Shown here: positions 21,241 through 31,470 of the stretch, in pieces
Numbering within the stretch: the stretch's first letter is position 1
Layout: every line of letters starts with the position of its first letter
Source of the DNA: Anthoceros angustus
Taxonomy: Eukaryota > Streptophyta > Anthocerotopsida > Anthocerotales > Anthocerotaceae
Assembly (NCBI GenBank): GCA_010909165.1
Contig: MU008196.1
Location: 620,001 to 684,000, forward strand
Direction: 5' to 3'
DNA length: 64,000 bases
Made by a program: the position numbers and the translations under genes
Notes under the pieces: model-generated
What the model was told of the DNA's origin: nothing
What the model saw: only the letters and a program-made list of their open reading frames with translations
Database searches by the model: none

Positions 21241-21589
21241 ATTAAGTCTAGTTTACTTTTGAAAGTACTATAACTGCATGGTTAGAACTTAGATAGGCGC
21301 CATGCCGCACGATATCTCCTTCTTTAACTATGAGCGCTATTTTTATTTGTTTTGTCGGGATGATATCATTGCTCCAAAATATCCATAGAGCACGTTTCAC
21401 GCCTTAAAGACATTCGTCATGCACCCGTACGGAGGTCCTAAATGCACCAACATACTCATATTCTGTGAAAGCACCAACAAAATAGGGATGCGATGATCTA
21501 AACCACTAAACTTGACAACCGGTGGGATAGGAAACCGTCTGGTCCGGGTTTAGAAAGCGGTTCGTATATTCCGCCGGTTCAAATATTAT

Positions 21590-22389
21590 GGTGTTAAGAA
21601 GGCGTTCCCAATGTTGGAGGAGCTAGTCTTAGAGGTGGGGACGAAGTCGCGGCGTGGGTCAGGGGGTCCCTGGGCGCCCGTGGTGGACTCCTTTCCGCTG
21701 AGGCATGGCCTACAGTTGTGTTGTCAGTGTCGTTGTAGGTCAAGAGTTGGCGAATTTTCGGAGCAGTGCAAGTGGTGCAGCTGCTGTAGAGGGAAAGTTA
21801 GATGGCGCCTTGCTTGTTTAGGGGGCTGTTGTGAGAAGGTGTAGGCAACAATCGATCTCTCAAAATCCGGCAATTCACGGAAGTCTCATGGGACGAAACC
21901 CAACGTGCTAAGCGACAGTGGGATAAGTGTGGCCCCTTGATGGTGAATCTCGGAAGCCCCGGGATTTTCCTCCCACACATGAGAGGATAAGTTGCAGACT
22001 CCTTTAGTTTGAAAGTATCAGCCTGGCAAGCCTGAGTGTCCGGAAACATTTCTAGAGTTGCAAGCGTTGGTATTTGCTCAATGACAACGTGGGAGAGCTC
22101 TTGCGAGCTCAATGCATCGAAAAACAGTATTATGTGGATGGTTTGAACGGACCGCAGCTGCCTGTGGTCAAACCGAGCTTCTGGCGATGATGAGGAGGAG
22201 TTAGCTCGACATCGAGCAAGAGAGCGTGCATGGTTAGGAAAAGCACAAGTGGATGAGTATTTTGATCCAGAAGATGCCGGTGTGGCTGCTATGTTGGCTA
22301 CAGGAATGACAAAGCACGACAAACCATCTAAACCTCAACTCCAAGACAACATGTTCAGGCAGTTTTATGGTCGGTTTTATGGAATCTGA
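21590..22389 (+). pseudogene. 3' ORF of the methyltransferase element (unknown protein)
   Basis: The tail sequence is complete only after copy C. It reads YYGVKKAFPMLEELVLEVG at 21590, a Cys-rich stretch (LQLCCQCRCRS, CKWCSCCRG) whose frame is uncertain, and a clean final frame at 22186-22389: DEEELARHRARERAWLGKAQ, VDEYFDPEDAGVAAMLATGM, ending FYGRFYGI and a TGA. I do not recognise it. Parts are repeated at 18660-18865 and 19990-20566. It may be the carboxy-terminal part of the same polyprotein or a second element gene. Confidence 0.45.
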
Positions 22390-22490
22390 ATGCCCAAAGT
22401 GGTGCTCCGATTTTGTCAGCACATTTTGTCGCAGCACCAACTTTTGGCCGAGGGGCCATTTGCGGCTATTAGTTTTATTTCCTTATTGCA

Positions 22491-22620
22491 GTTAGGGCGG
22501 ATTTGGCTACTGGTTAAGGCCTTTGTTTAGGTCCATGCCTTGTTTTGAGCCATTGTAGTACAGGGCTCCTAATAGTTTGCTAGCTTTGTGTGAGTCATCA
22601 CTACTATGCGGCTATGGCGC
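22491..22620 (+). repeat. 130-bp element-end repeat, first copy
   Basis: Starts GTTAGGGCGG and includes 'ggcctttgtttaggtccatg' and 'cagggctcct'. A near-identical copy in the same orientation is at 30019-30149. It lies after the last coding frame and probably marks a shared transposon 3' region. Confidence 0.85.
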
Positions 22621-22639
22621 AACAGTTGTCATGGCACAT

Positions 22640-22850
22640 AGACCTTATGTCAGCATGGATAGGCATGTGGAATATATGCATGTGTGTATGTAGTATGTAT
22701 GGATGTAAGTACATATATGTGGCATGCATATATGTGTAGATATATGTATGTGATATTTATACATGTGGCATGCATGTATGTGTAGATATATGTATGTGGT
22801 ATTTATACATGTGGCATGCATGTGTGGTGTGTATGTATGGGTGAGGGTCA
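22640..22850. repeat. TATG-rich minisatellite
   Basis: Units of about 46 bp built of TGTATG and CATGCATG steps, including two near-perfect copies of a block with 'gtagatatatgtatgtg'. Non-coding. Confidence 0.85.
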
Positions 22851-23440
22851 AGTCATTTTGGACAAGCAAAACGACAAGTGTAGTTAAGGCGAATGGCGGC
22901 TCCTTCCATGACTCACGGATTGAAGCGTGTGTTTTCTCAAAATCAAAGCAAGCCATTAAGAGATGGCGGTGCCAAGCAATGGGATTACAAAAGCGAGACA
23001 ACTGGAATGTCACGGATTGTTGATATTTGTTTCATGAGGAACGACCATACATCCCATTCTCTTCTTCCGTGAGCTCTCGGAGTGGTGTGTCGATACACTT
23101 GCCCATGCAAGAGGCAAGTCGATTTTGCCATTTTGGCTATTAGTTTAGTTTCGTTAGCATGTTTGTGGAGTATCACATGTGTCCTAACCCTTCTCTGTGG
23201 AATGAATGAATTTTTTGTTTTGGTGTCTTAGTATAGCGGAATGCTTTGGAATCGTCGTAAGACCTTTTATACGGAAAGAGTCCTTGGCCCATGGTGATAA
23301 TAATATTTTCTTGTCCTCGGGTTTTGACCACAGTTAGGAAGGTTAGATATAGGGTCCTTGGGTTTTGGTAATTTTAGAAATAAAAAGTGTCTATATATGC
23401 TAGGTGCGTACATTTTGCCACGATTCGATCAAGTGGGAGG
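22851..23440. other. No gene recognised
   Basis: Short open frames only, one at 22840-23020 reading VKANGGSFHDSRIEACVFSK without a known domain. No repeat copy of this stretch was seen elsewhere in the window. Confidence 0.35.
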
Positions 23441-23544
23441 TGGCTAGTTCCACCACGGTGGCGGAGGCAGGCGTCTGGACAGGGGAGTTCACAACCCTAG
23501 TGGCGGGCGGGCGCATCAATCGGGCCTGGCGAAGAAGAACACAC

Positions 23545-26500
23545 GACATCGCGAGGTCGCGAATTTCGGGCGGCGTCGGGCGAGGCTGCAGGCAGGCGCC
23601 GCATGCAATCGCGCCAAATCACCGTTCTTGTCGGTGGCGGTGCGCGTCGATCAGTCGGGCGGCGGCGGCGGAGGCGAATCGCGAAAGGGGAAAGAGGCGC
23701 TAAGTCGGAGGACCAGCGCGAAGAGGAGCGGGGAGGCGAGGTGGTGCTTTTCCTCTCGACCCGGCGTGAGGGAGCCGAGTTTTTGAAGATGAAGGAGAAA
23801 GGAGATGGCGCCTCGAGCAGAAATTCTCACCATGGTGGCCCAACATGGACCCTTTGGAAGGTTAGAGCTGATGATCTTGTGCGAGGCGGGCCTAGATTTC
23901 ATGGAGAAGAAATGGTGCTACGGCTGACATTAGTGCAAGAGTGTGCCCGCCAACCGAGAACCAAAACGCAAGAGGCGGCGCAAGGAAGAGGCCGCAAAAT
24001 TGATTTGGGGCTCTTCCGAGCCGTGTAGAAGAATCGGAAGATGGGAGCTCGGTGATTGACCCGCAGAGGAAGAAAACTCGAAGCTGCGGCGGCGCTCATG
24101 AAGCAGGAAGTGAGAGTTAACAATGGATGGGTGACTTGCCACCGTGTCTGTGGTTGGGTTGGCCAAGTGGATTTTGTGTTTCCTTGAATCGAAAGTTAGA
24201 TCACATGGCGGACCACTTCGGTCTTCCTTCATGAGGTGGTCAAGGGCACGCAGATCGATTGGGGAGGATGATTTTGAAAGAGCGTGTGAGAAGGCGAATT
24301 TGCTCTCCCCCCCTCGGCCTTCCTTGATTTCACCTTTTGATTCATGTGTTTGAGCATTACGGATGCCTAACGGAGTTGGAAGCCGTGTCCGCCCTTCATA
24401 GGCTGCGGTCGGAGAACTCAAGGTGGAGGAGGAGGAATATAAGGAGGATTCGGGGAAGGACTCCGGCGGTTGGGAATGCGCCTCACTAGAGGATTCGGAT
24501 GAGGGTGGGGAGGTTTCCAAAGGCAAGAGGAAGAGGGTAGCGGCAGTGAGCGGTCGGCCAAAAGGGAAAAGCGGAGGAAGAACCAGCTACACCTAGGGTC
24601 ACGAGGTCAATCGCGAGGTCGCGAATTTCCGTGAGCGAGCGGTGAGCGCAGCAGCGACGATGCAATCGCAATCGCGCCAAATCACCGCTTTGCGGCAGTG
24701 GCGGTGGCGCGGCCGATCGAGGGCGCGGCGAGGAGGGAAACCACGCCGGGCGAATCGCGAAGGGGAAAGAGGCGCTAAGTCGGAGGACCAGCGAAGAGGA
24801 GCGGGAGCGCGAGGGTGGTGCTTTTCTCTCTCGACCAGCCGCTGCAGGGAGCCGAGTTTTTGAAGATGAAGGAGAAAGGAGATGGCGCCGAGCGCGTAAT
24901 TCTCACCATACAAAGGCCCAACATGGACCACTGGAAGGTTAGAGCTGATGATCTTGTGCAGAACTGGCCTAGATTTCATGGAGAAGAAATGGTGCCGACA
25001 TTAGATTAGTGCAAGAGTGTGCCCGCCAACCGAGAACCAAAACGCAAGAGGGCGACGGAAGAGGCCGCAAAATTGATTTGGGGCTCTTCCGAGCCGTGTA
25101 TGGGCGAAGAATCGGAAGATGGGAGCGGTGATTGACCCGCAGAGGAAGAAAACTCGAAGTCAGCCGCGCCATGAAGCCTGGGAAGTGAGAGTTAACAATG
25201 GATGGGTGACTTGCTGTCTCGGTACCGTTGGGTTGGCCAAGTGGATTTTGTGTTTCCAATCGAAAGTTAGATCACATGGCGGACCACTCGGTCTTCCTTC
25301 ATGAGGTGGTCAAGGGCACGCAGATCGATTGGGGAGGATGATTTTTGAAAGAGCGTGAAGAGAAGGCGAATTTGCTCTCCCTCCCTCGGCCTTCCTTGAT
25401 TTCACCCTTTTGATTCATGTGTTTGAGCATTCGGATGCCTAACGGAGTTGGAAGCCGTGGTTCCGCCTTCATAGCCGGAAACCGCCGAGAACTCAAGGTG
25501 GAGGAGGAGGAATATAAGGAGGATTCAGGAAGGACTCCAGCTTGGGAATGCGCCTCACTAGAGGATTCGGATGAGGGTGGGGAGGTTTCCAAAGGCAAGA
25601 GGAAGAGGGTAGCGGCAGTGAGCGGTCGGCCAAAAGGGAAAACAAATTGGAGGAAGAACCCAATACACCTAGGGTCACGAGGTCAATCGCGAGGTCGCGA
25701 ATTTCCGTGAGCGAGCGTCGGAGCCGCAGCAGCCGGGCGACGATGCAATCGCAATCGCGCCAAATCACCGCTTTGCCGCAGTGCGGTGGCGGGCCGATCA
25801 GCCAGGCGGCGATCGAGGAGGGAAACCACGCGCGCGAATCGCGAAGGGGAAAGAGGCGCTAAGTCGAGGACCAGCGAAGAGGAGCGGGAGCGCGCGAGGG
25901 TGGTGCTTTTCCTCTCGACCGCCCGCAGGGAGCCGAGTTTTTGAAGACGAAGGAGGAAGGGAGATGGCGCCTCGAGCCGCGGCAAAAATTCCCACCATAC
26001 AGTGGCCCAACATGGACCACTGGAAGGTTAGAGCTGGTGATCTTGTGCAGGAACTGGGCCTAGATTTCATGGAGAAGAAATGGTGCTACGACAGCCCAGC
26101 ATTAGTGCAAGAGTGTGCCCGCCAACTGAGAACCAAAACGCAAGAGGGCGACGCAAGAGGCCGCAAAATTGATTTGGGGCTCTTCCGAGCCGCAAGGGGC
26201 GAGAAGAATCGGAAGATGGGAGCCCGTGATTGACCCGCAGAGGAAGAAAACTCGAAAGCTGCAGCCGCGCCATGAAGCCTGGGAAGTGAGAGTTAACAAT
26301 GGATGGGTGACTTGCCACCGTGTCCGTACCGTTGGGTTGGCCAAGTGGATTTTGTGTTTCCAATCGAAAGTTAGATCACATGGCGGACCACTCGGTCTTC
26401 CTTCATGAGGTGGTCAAGGGCACGCAGATCGATTGGGGAGGATGATTTTTGAAAGAGCGTGTGAAGAGAAGGCGACTTGTTTCTCCCTCCCTCGGCCTTC

Positions 26501-26775
26501 CTTGATTTCACCCTTTTGATTCATGTGTTTGAGCATTCGGATGCCTAACGGAGTTGGAAGCCGTGTCCGCCTTCATAGCCGGAAACCGCCGAGAACTCAA
26601 GGTGGAGGAGGAGGAATATAAGGAGGATTCTGGAAGGACTTCCAGTTGGGAATGCGCCTCACTAGAGGATTCGGATGAGGTGGGAGGTTTCCAAAGGCAA
26701 GAGGAAGAGGGTAGCACGAACGGGTCGCCAAAAGGGAAAACACCGGAGGAAGAACCCACAGCTACACCTAGGGTC
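23545..26775 (+). repeat. Tandem array of three 1.08-kb units (array D)
   Basis: Units start near 23545, 24600 and 25676 and the array ends near 26775. Each begins around GGTCGCGAATTTC and contains the same ORF pieces, a 'ttgggttggccaagtggat' block and an acidic block (VEEEEYKED). The boundaries coincide with GGGTCACGAGGTC. Copies differ by many small deletions and some substitutions. Confidence 0.85.
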
Positions 26776-26860
26776 ACGAGGTCGAAATCGCAGGGACGCG
26801 TGAAGGAGGAGAAAATAAAAGGGAGACGGCAGTTGTCCCCTTTCGGTCGAGGATGAGTCA
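25965..26860 (+). pseudogene. Unknown element protein, best copy in array D
   Basis: The third unit keeps the longest clean frames: MAPRAAAKIPTIQWPNMDHW, KVRAGDLVQELGLDFMEKKW, CARQLRTKTQEGDARGRKID, then after a shift PRHEAWEVRVNNGWVTCHRV and GLAKWILCFQSKVRSHGGPL. An acidic/basic tail follows (VEEEEYKEDSGRT, TPRVTRSKS). The mix of short conserved blocks and a charged tail suggests a DNA- or RNA-binding element protein, but I recognise no domain. Units 1 and 2 encode the same blocks with more breaks. It lies between two copies of the 130-bp element-end repeat, so it may belong to the same transposon group as the methyltransferase module. Confidence 0.4.
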
Positions 26861-27750
26861 GCGCCACTAGGGAGGTTGAAGCGGATAAAGGGTAGTTGCG
26901 GATCAACCCCTAGGGAAGGGCTAATTTCGGCACCCGTGACGAGCTCAAGGACATTTTTGGCGATATCTCCTTAACCCGACCCGGCCGGGAGGCAGTGTGG
27001 CGTCGCGTCAGAACTATTGTGGAAGGGAATGGGCATGAGGCAGCCCAATTTGGGAGTCTGCAGGCTCGCCACGCCATGGCTCGACTCGGATCTTCTCGAC
27101 CAGCCATGGCTCTCACTTGGCTAAGTGTGCGGGGCAACAAGAGAAGTTGCTCAAGGAGAAGTTGGAGGGGCGGAGGGTGAGAACAAGGTGGCGGAGGAGG
27201 GGCAGGAGTGCGAGGAGGCATTGTGCAAGGCACGAGGAGCAGTGAAGGCCATGACCACCCAACAGGAGGCCCTAGTAAATCAAGTAAAAGGGCGCTACGA
27301 TTGAGGAGCTCAGAATGAGGTCATGCGAGTCCAAGAGCGGTGGAGATGATGGCGCCTGGAGAAATTCAAGCTGGGAGAGATATAAGCGGGAGAGAGATGA
27401 AGCTAGGGCCGAGTCAAGAGAGAGGCAGTAAACCAAGAAGGGCAGAGCAAGCCACCATGATGGCAGCAACCAGTGGGGAAGCAACCACCACGGTGGCTAA
27501 ACCACCGTCGTGGAAGAAGGAACCGAGGTGGGGAAGCCACCAGCAGGGCTGCAGTGGGGATCGACTCCCACAGATTCGGGAAGGCGGGGTTCGGGATTGT
27601 CCACAGGAGGAGAGGGTAAGGACCTCAGCGGAAAGGCGTATTGTGCTGCGTCTGGATGAGGATGCTCATGTCACAGCCACGCCTACATGGTGGCGGGTGC
27701 TCACTCTAAATGTGTATGTGGTTGTTGGGACAGAGGGGCGTAAACCATCG
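26861..27750 (+). other. GC-rich coding-like stretch, unknown
   Basis: Frames such as 27340-27888 (REMKLGPSQERG, EATTTVAKPPSWKKEPRWG, RRIVLRLDEDAHVTATPTWW) and a piece at 26935-27180 (RDELKDIFGDISLTRPGREA) continue the array-D protein type. No domain recognised. Several frames overlap, and which is translated cannot be decided by eye. Confidence 0.35.
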
Positions 27751-29195
27751 CACATCTTGACGCCAGGCGTTTACGATGGTTCCTTGAGCGGGGCTGGGGC
27801 CTACCCCCAAGTGGTGATCGAGGAGATGGCGGGCGGAGGCAGGCGTGGAGGAGGAGCACACGATGTGGCTGTCCGGCGAGTGGAATAATAGGCATAGGGC
27901 CTATAGGCGCGACGCCCACGGGAAGACGCGAAGAAACCGCAGGCTGCGACAGTGAGGTGGAGGTTTTGGGGGAGAATCGCTCGGATCGGGCGTGGCGGGG
28001 AGGCGAGGCGAGGGACCCCATCGGCGCAGGCTAAGCGGCCAGCGCACAGCGATTTTAGAGGAGCGACATTGCAGGCCAAGGGTTTCTTTTTCGGGTTAGA
28101 GGATAGGATGTTTTGAGGTCATGGAGTCGTAGTTAGGAATGGTAGGAGGCTGGTAGTGGGCCATATTTTCTGACAACCTTTGGGGAGGGATGTGGGATCC
28201 ATTTGGATGTATAAGAGACCCTTTTTGTGTCTCTCTTAATAGACAATTTCAGGTGTGAACTTCCGTGTGTTGAACCTACGCGCGAAGTTGGTTAGAGACG
28301 TTTGATCGGCATCAAACTGGTTTGATGCACCGCCTTCTCGTCACAAGAAGGCCGGGAAGATCCCTGGGTGGTCGAGGCGGAGTGGCCAAGCTCCGGGAGT
28401 GGTGGAGGTAATCGGCGCATGCCGGGAGAGGGTAGGAATTTCCGGAAGGCAGGGGTGTGAGGCTGAAGGCGGATCGCCCAATCTTGACGCCAGGCGTTTA
28501 CCAGTGGTTCCTTCGAACGGGAGCTGGGGCCTACCCCCAAGTGGTGATCGAGGAGATGAGCGAAGCGGAGGCCAGAGCGTGGAGGGAGGAGCACACGGTG
28601 TGGCTGTCCAGCGACGAGGAGTGGAATAACAGGCATAGGGCCTATAGACGCGATGCCCACGGAAAGACGCGAAGAAACCGCAGGCAGCGACAGTGAGGTG
28701 GAGGTTTTGGGGGAGAATCGCTCGGATCGGGCGTGGCGGGGAGGCGAGCGAGGGACCCCATCGGCGCAGGCTAGGCAACAGCGACGCCGCTGATTTTAGA
28801 GGAGCGACATCACTGGTGCCAAGGGTTTCTTTTGGGTTAGAGGATGTTTTGAGGTCCGGAGCTGTAGTTAGGAATGGTAGGAGCGCCCGTGGTAGTGGGC
28901 CATATTTTCTAGACATCGGAGGAGTGGTGTGGAGATCCCATGTTGGATGTATAGAGACCCTTGTGTCTCTCTTAATAGACAATTTGTGTGAACTTCCGTG
29001 TGTTGAACCGAGGTTGGTTAGAGACGCGTTTGATCGCATCAAAGCAAAGTTTGATGCACCGCCTTCTCGTCACAAGAAGGCCGGAAGATCCTCGGTGGTC
29101 GAGGCGGAGTGGCCAAGCTCCACGCGGAGTGGTGGAGGTAATCGGCGCATGCCGGGAGAGGAATTTCCGCGGAAGGCTGGGGTGAGGCCGGCGGA
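27750..29195 (+). repeat. Tandem duplication of a 0.73-kb unit (array E)
   Basis: 27750-28475 and 28476-29195 are direct repeats, each starting at ATCTTGACGCCAGGCGTTTA. The second copy keeps a cleaner frame (28457-28696): AGAYPQVVIEEMSEAEARAW, REEHTVWLSSDEEWNNRHRA and a very basic end (DAHGKTRRNRRQRQ). Each unit also has a CGGCGCATGCCGGG half-palindrome near its end (28417 and 29143). Unknown protein. Confidence 0.8.
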
Positions 29196-29276
29196 TCGCC
29201 CAATCGACCGTGTTTTCTTTCCTGTCCTTCCTTCCCAAACTGCTGCCACCAGGGCGTGTTTTATTCCATGAAAGGG

Positions 29277-29338
29277 GGTCTGTGTGGCCCAAGGTGAGGT
29301 CTGTGTGGCCCGAGGTGAGGTCTGTGTGGCCTGTGAGA
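29277..29338. repeat. Short tandem repeat, about 20-bp units
   Basis: GAGGTCTGTGTGGCCC-type units repeated about three times before a GA run. Confidence 0.8.
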
Positions 29339-29689
29339 GAGAGAGAGAGGATTTATTTGTGGAGTGGAAGGTTCCCCCGGAGGGGGCGGTTGAGTGTGTG
29401 CTGTAGGGGATTGTGTATGCGTATGGGGAAATCGGGAAATGATCGAGAAGAGTGGAAGTGAATGGTGGGGTCACGGGGAACTAGCGCCGGAGTGAGGCGC
29501 CGCGGCATTCGAGGACGTGGGGCATAACCCTCAGAGAAGGTCCGATCGCGGGTATCCCTGGAAGAGAAGTAAGAGTACATGTAGGTGTGTGTATGTCCAT
29601 AACCCCCAAGGAGACCGCGCCAGAGAAGCCGGGTGACAACAATCACCGCGACGACGGCGTGTGGGGCCCGCCACAGTGGTTGAACCAAC

Positions 29690-29828
29690 CACTACGGTGG
29701 TTGAGCCTTCCACGGTGGTGGCCGAGTCTTCCACGGTGGTGGTCGAGTCTTCCACGGTGGTGGCCGAGTCTTCCACGGTGGTGGTCGAGTCTTCCACGGT
29801 GGTGGTCGAGTCTTCCACGGTGGTGGGT
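29690..29828 (+). repeat. 24-bp minisatellite encoding TVV(E/A)ES repeats
   Basis: About six copies of a 24-bp unit with the core TCTTCCACGGTGGTGG, preceded by two diverged copies. The unit length is a multiple of three, so one frame reads a Thr-Val-Val-Glu-Ser-Ser repeat. The same step occurs once in ORF sequence at 27480-27510 (EATTTVAKPP), from which it may have expanded. Confidence 0.92.
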
Positions 29829-30018
29829 TTGGGCATGGTAGCTGGTTACGGAGGGGTAGTGATCGATTGTGGTAGGACTGGAGTCCATAGTTTTAGAACA
29901 TCTTGACACAAAACCATTCCCTTGGGATCGAATCCTAGGACTATAACGACATAGAGGGTAAATGTGGCCTCTTTGCGTCTTCGGATGCAAAAACCCATTC
30001 CACAATGTTGCATATTGA

Positions 30019-30149
30019 GTTAGGGCGGCTTTGGTTGCTGGTTATGGCCTTTGTTTAGGTCCATGCCTTGTTTTGAGCAATTGCAGTACAGGGCTCCTGA
30101 TAGTTTTGCTAGCTTTGTGTGAGTCATGACTGCTATGCCGCTATGGCGC
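30019..30149 (+). repeat. 130-bp element-end repeat, second copy
   Basis: Direct repeat of 22491-22620 with a few substitutions and one-base differences. It closes the D/E array region in the same way that the first copy closes the methyltransferase region. Confidence 0.85.
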
Positions 30150-30655
30150 GACACATGGGTTGAAAGCATCTATTGGAGTCTTCGAGGTAGAGGTCGAATT
30201 TGAGGTACTTTTTATTTTTGATTTATTTCAAAAATATGATCTTGAAGGACCATGCCAGTAAAATATATGTTCAAGGATGGTAAGTTCAAAATATGGGTGA
30301 AAATAAATATATGCAGTGATACGTAACATCAAAGGACTCGTTTTGAGTAGATTCGCCATTCTGGGGTTAAAGATGTCTAGTCTGGGCAACTGAGCTACAA
30401 CAGCCCTCGCATCGCTCGGGCTACGGTCGTGGGTCTCGCGCGTCGGCCCACCTGACTCAGCCGCGATGTTACGTTATGGAACATGCGCTCGTCGGGGCGC
30501 CTGGCTTAGAGGAGTCTCGGCCTAACGGTATCGACTCCTCTGCGCAGGAGCGCCCCTCCGAGCACACGTTCCGTAATACAGAGCGAATCGACCCGTAAGT
30601 TATCTTTTTCGTGGATGAAAGAAACATGATGAAAGAAACAATTGCGAAGGAGAGA
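30150..30655. other. No gene seen
   Basis: AT-rich to 30340, then GC-rich. A TAGCTCAGTTGCC string on the minus strand near 30390 resembles a tRNA A box, but no cloverleaf or B box follows. Confidence 0.4.
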
Positions 30656-30815
30656 AGTGCAAAATGAGCTTGCTAATAGCTTGGTGAAAGTGGCAATCAC
30701 GAGATCGAGAGGCGCAAAATGAGTCTGCCGGTAACTTGATGAAAGTGGCAATCGCGAGGCCGAGAGGCGCAAAATGAGCCTGCCGGTAGCTTGGTGAAAG
30801 TGGCAATCAGAGGTT
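30655..30815. repeat. Tandem repeat, three units of 54-55 bp
   Basis: Units start near 30659, 30713 and 30768 with GCAAAATGAG and contain GTGAAAGTGGCAATC. Low divergence. Confidence 0.92.
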
Positions 30816-31470
30816 CATTTTCTGCCAGACGTTCTGGGGTGAAGGCCATCGATATGATTGGTATCGATATGGGGAAGCACTTCAACAGGTGCAAAGGAGC
30901 GCAGAAGGTAAAGTATTAACTAAAGCAATATTCATTTTGATTTCCGATTGATCTTGGCTTCGACGCGATTCATCTTGGACCTGTTTCGAAAGCTATGTAC
31001 ATACTCCTGAAACGACTTATTGAAGACTGACTTTACCGGTTAATACACCAATAGGGCTGGCAAGGCTTGGGGCTCCTATCCATCAAGAGGGCGGCCACAT
31101 TCCTGCTGCATACAACTCTACATACCAGGTGTTGAAGCTCGTTGAGGCCAAACAAAGGTAGCTCCCACAGCGCACATGCACTGGTTCACGGAATCAAAAC
31201 TGGTACAGACATCAAGCAGCCCTTATCACATCACACCAAGACGTGGATTGGCAAGACATAGGACATGTTCAACCAGAGTACCATCTACCTGGATGTATTA
31301 CGTCTACAAATATATATTGGACCTGTACACCCTGCTAGAAAGCAGCGCTCGATTGCATCCAGATGCTTCAAAAGACTCTGGCACCAGAATCTTCTCTAGA
31401 AATGTGTGCAATTTAAAACATCTACAAGTGCTGCCCAATTAGCCAGAGCACAGACACTCTACCAACTAAT
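30816..31470. other. Downstream region of the CBE1-like gene
   Basis: No coding frame recognised. The part nearest 31470 is probably 3' untranslated sequence of the minus-strand gene; a further 3' exon cannot be excluded, because a GTATGC donor-like site follows NRSIQ at 31521. Confidence 0.4.

Noticed and set aside
21798-22322. 174-codon minus-strand ORF over the element tail
   Set aside because: The opposite strand carries the conserved frame DEEELARHRARERAWLGKAQ that ends the element; the minus frame is its shadow.
13890-22620. Assignment of the methyltransferase element to DIRS, Polinton/Maverick or KDZ transposons
   Set aside because: No tyrosine recombinase, reverse transcriptase, DNA polymerase B or KDZ transposase motif could be read, so the class is left open.
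30360-30420. tRNA gene or SINE head on the minus strand
   Set aside because: Only an A-box-like TAGCTCAGTTGCC is present; no B box, anticodon arm or acceptor pairing.
30655-30815. CRISPR-like array
   Set aside because: The three units are contiguous tandem repeats without unique spacers, in a eukaryotic context.
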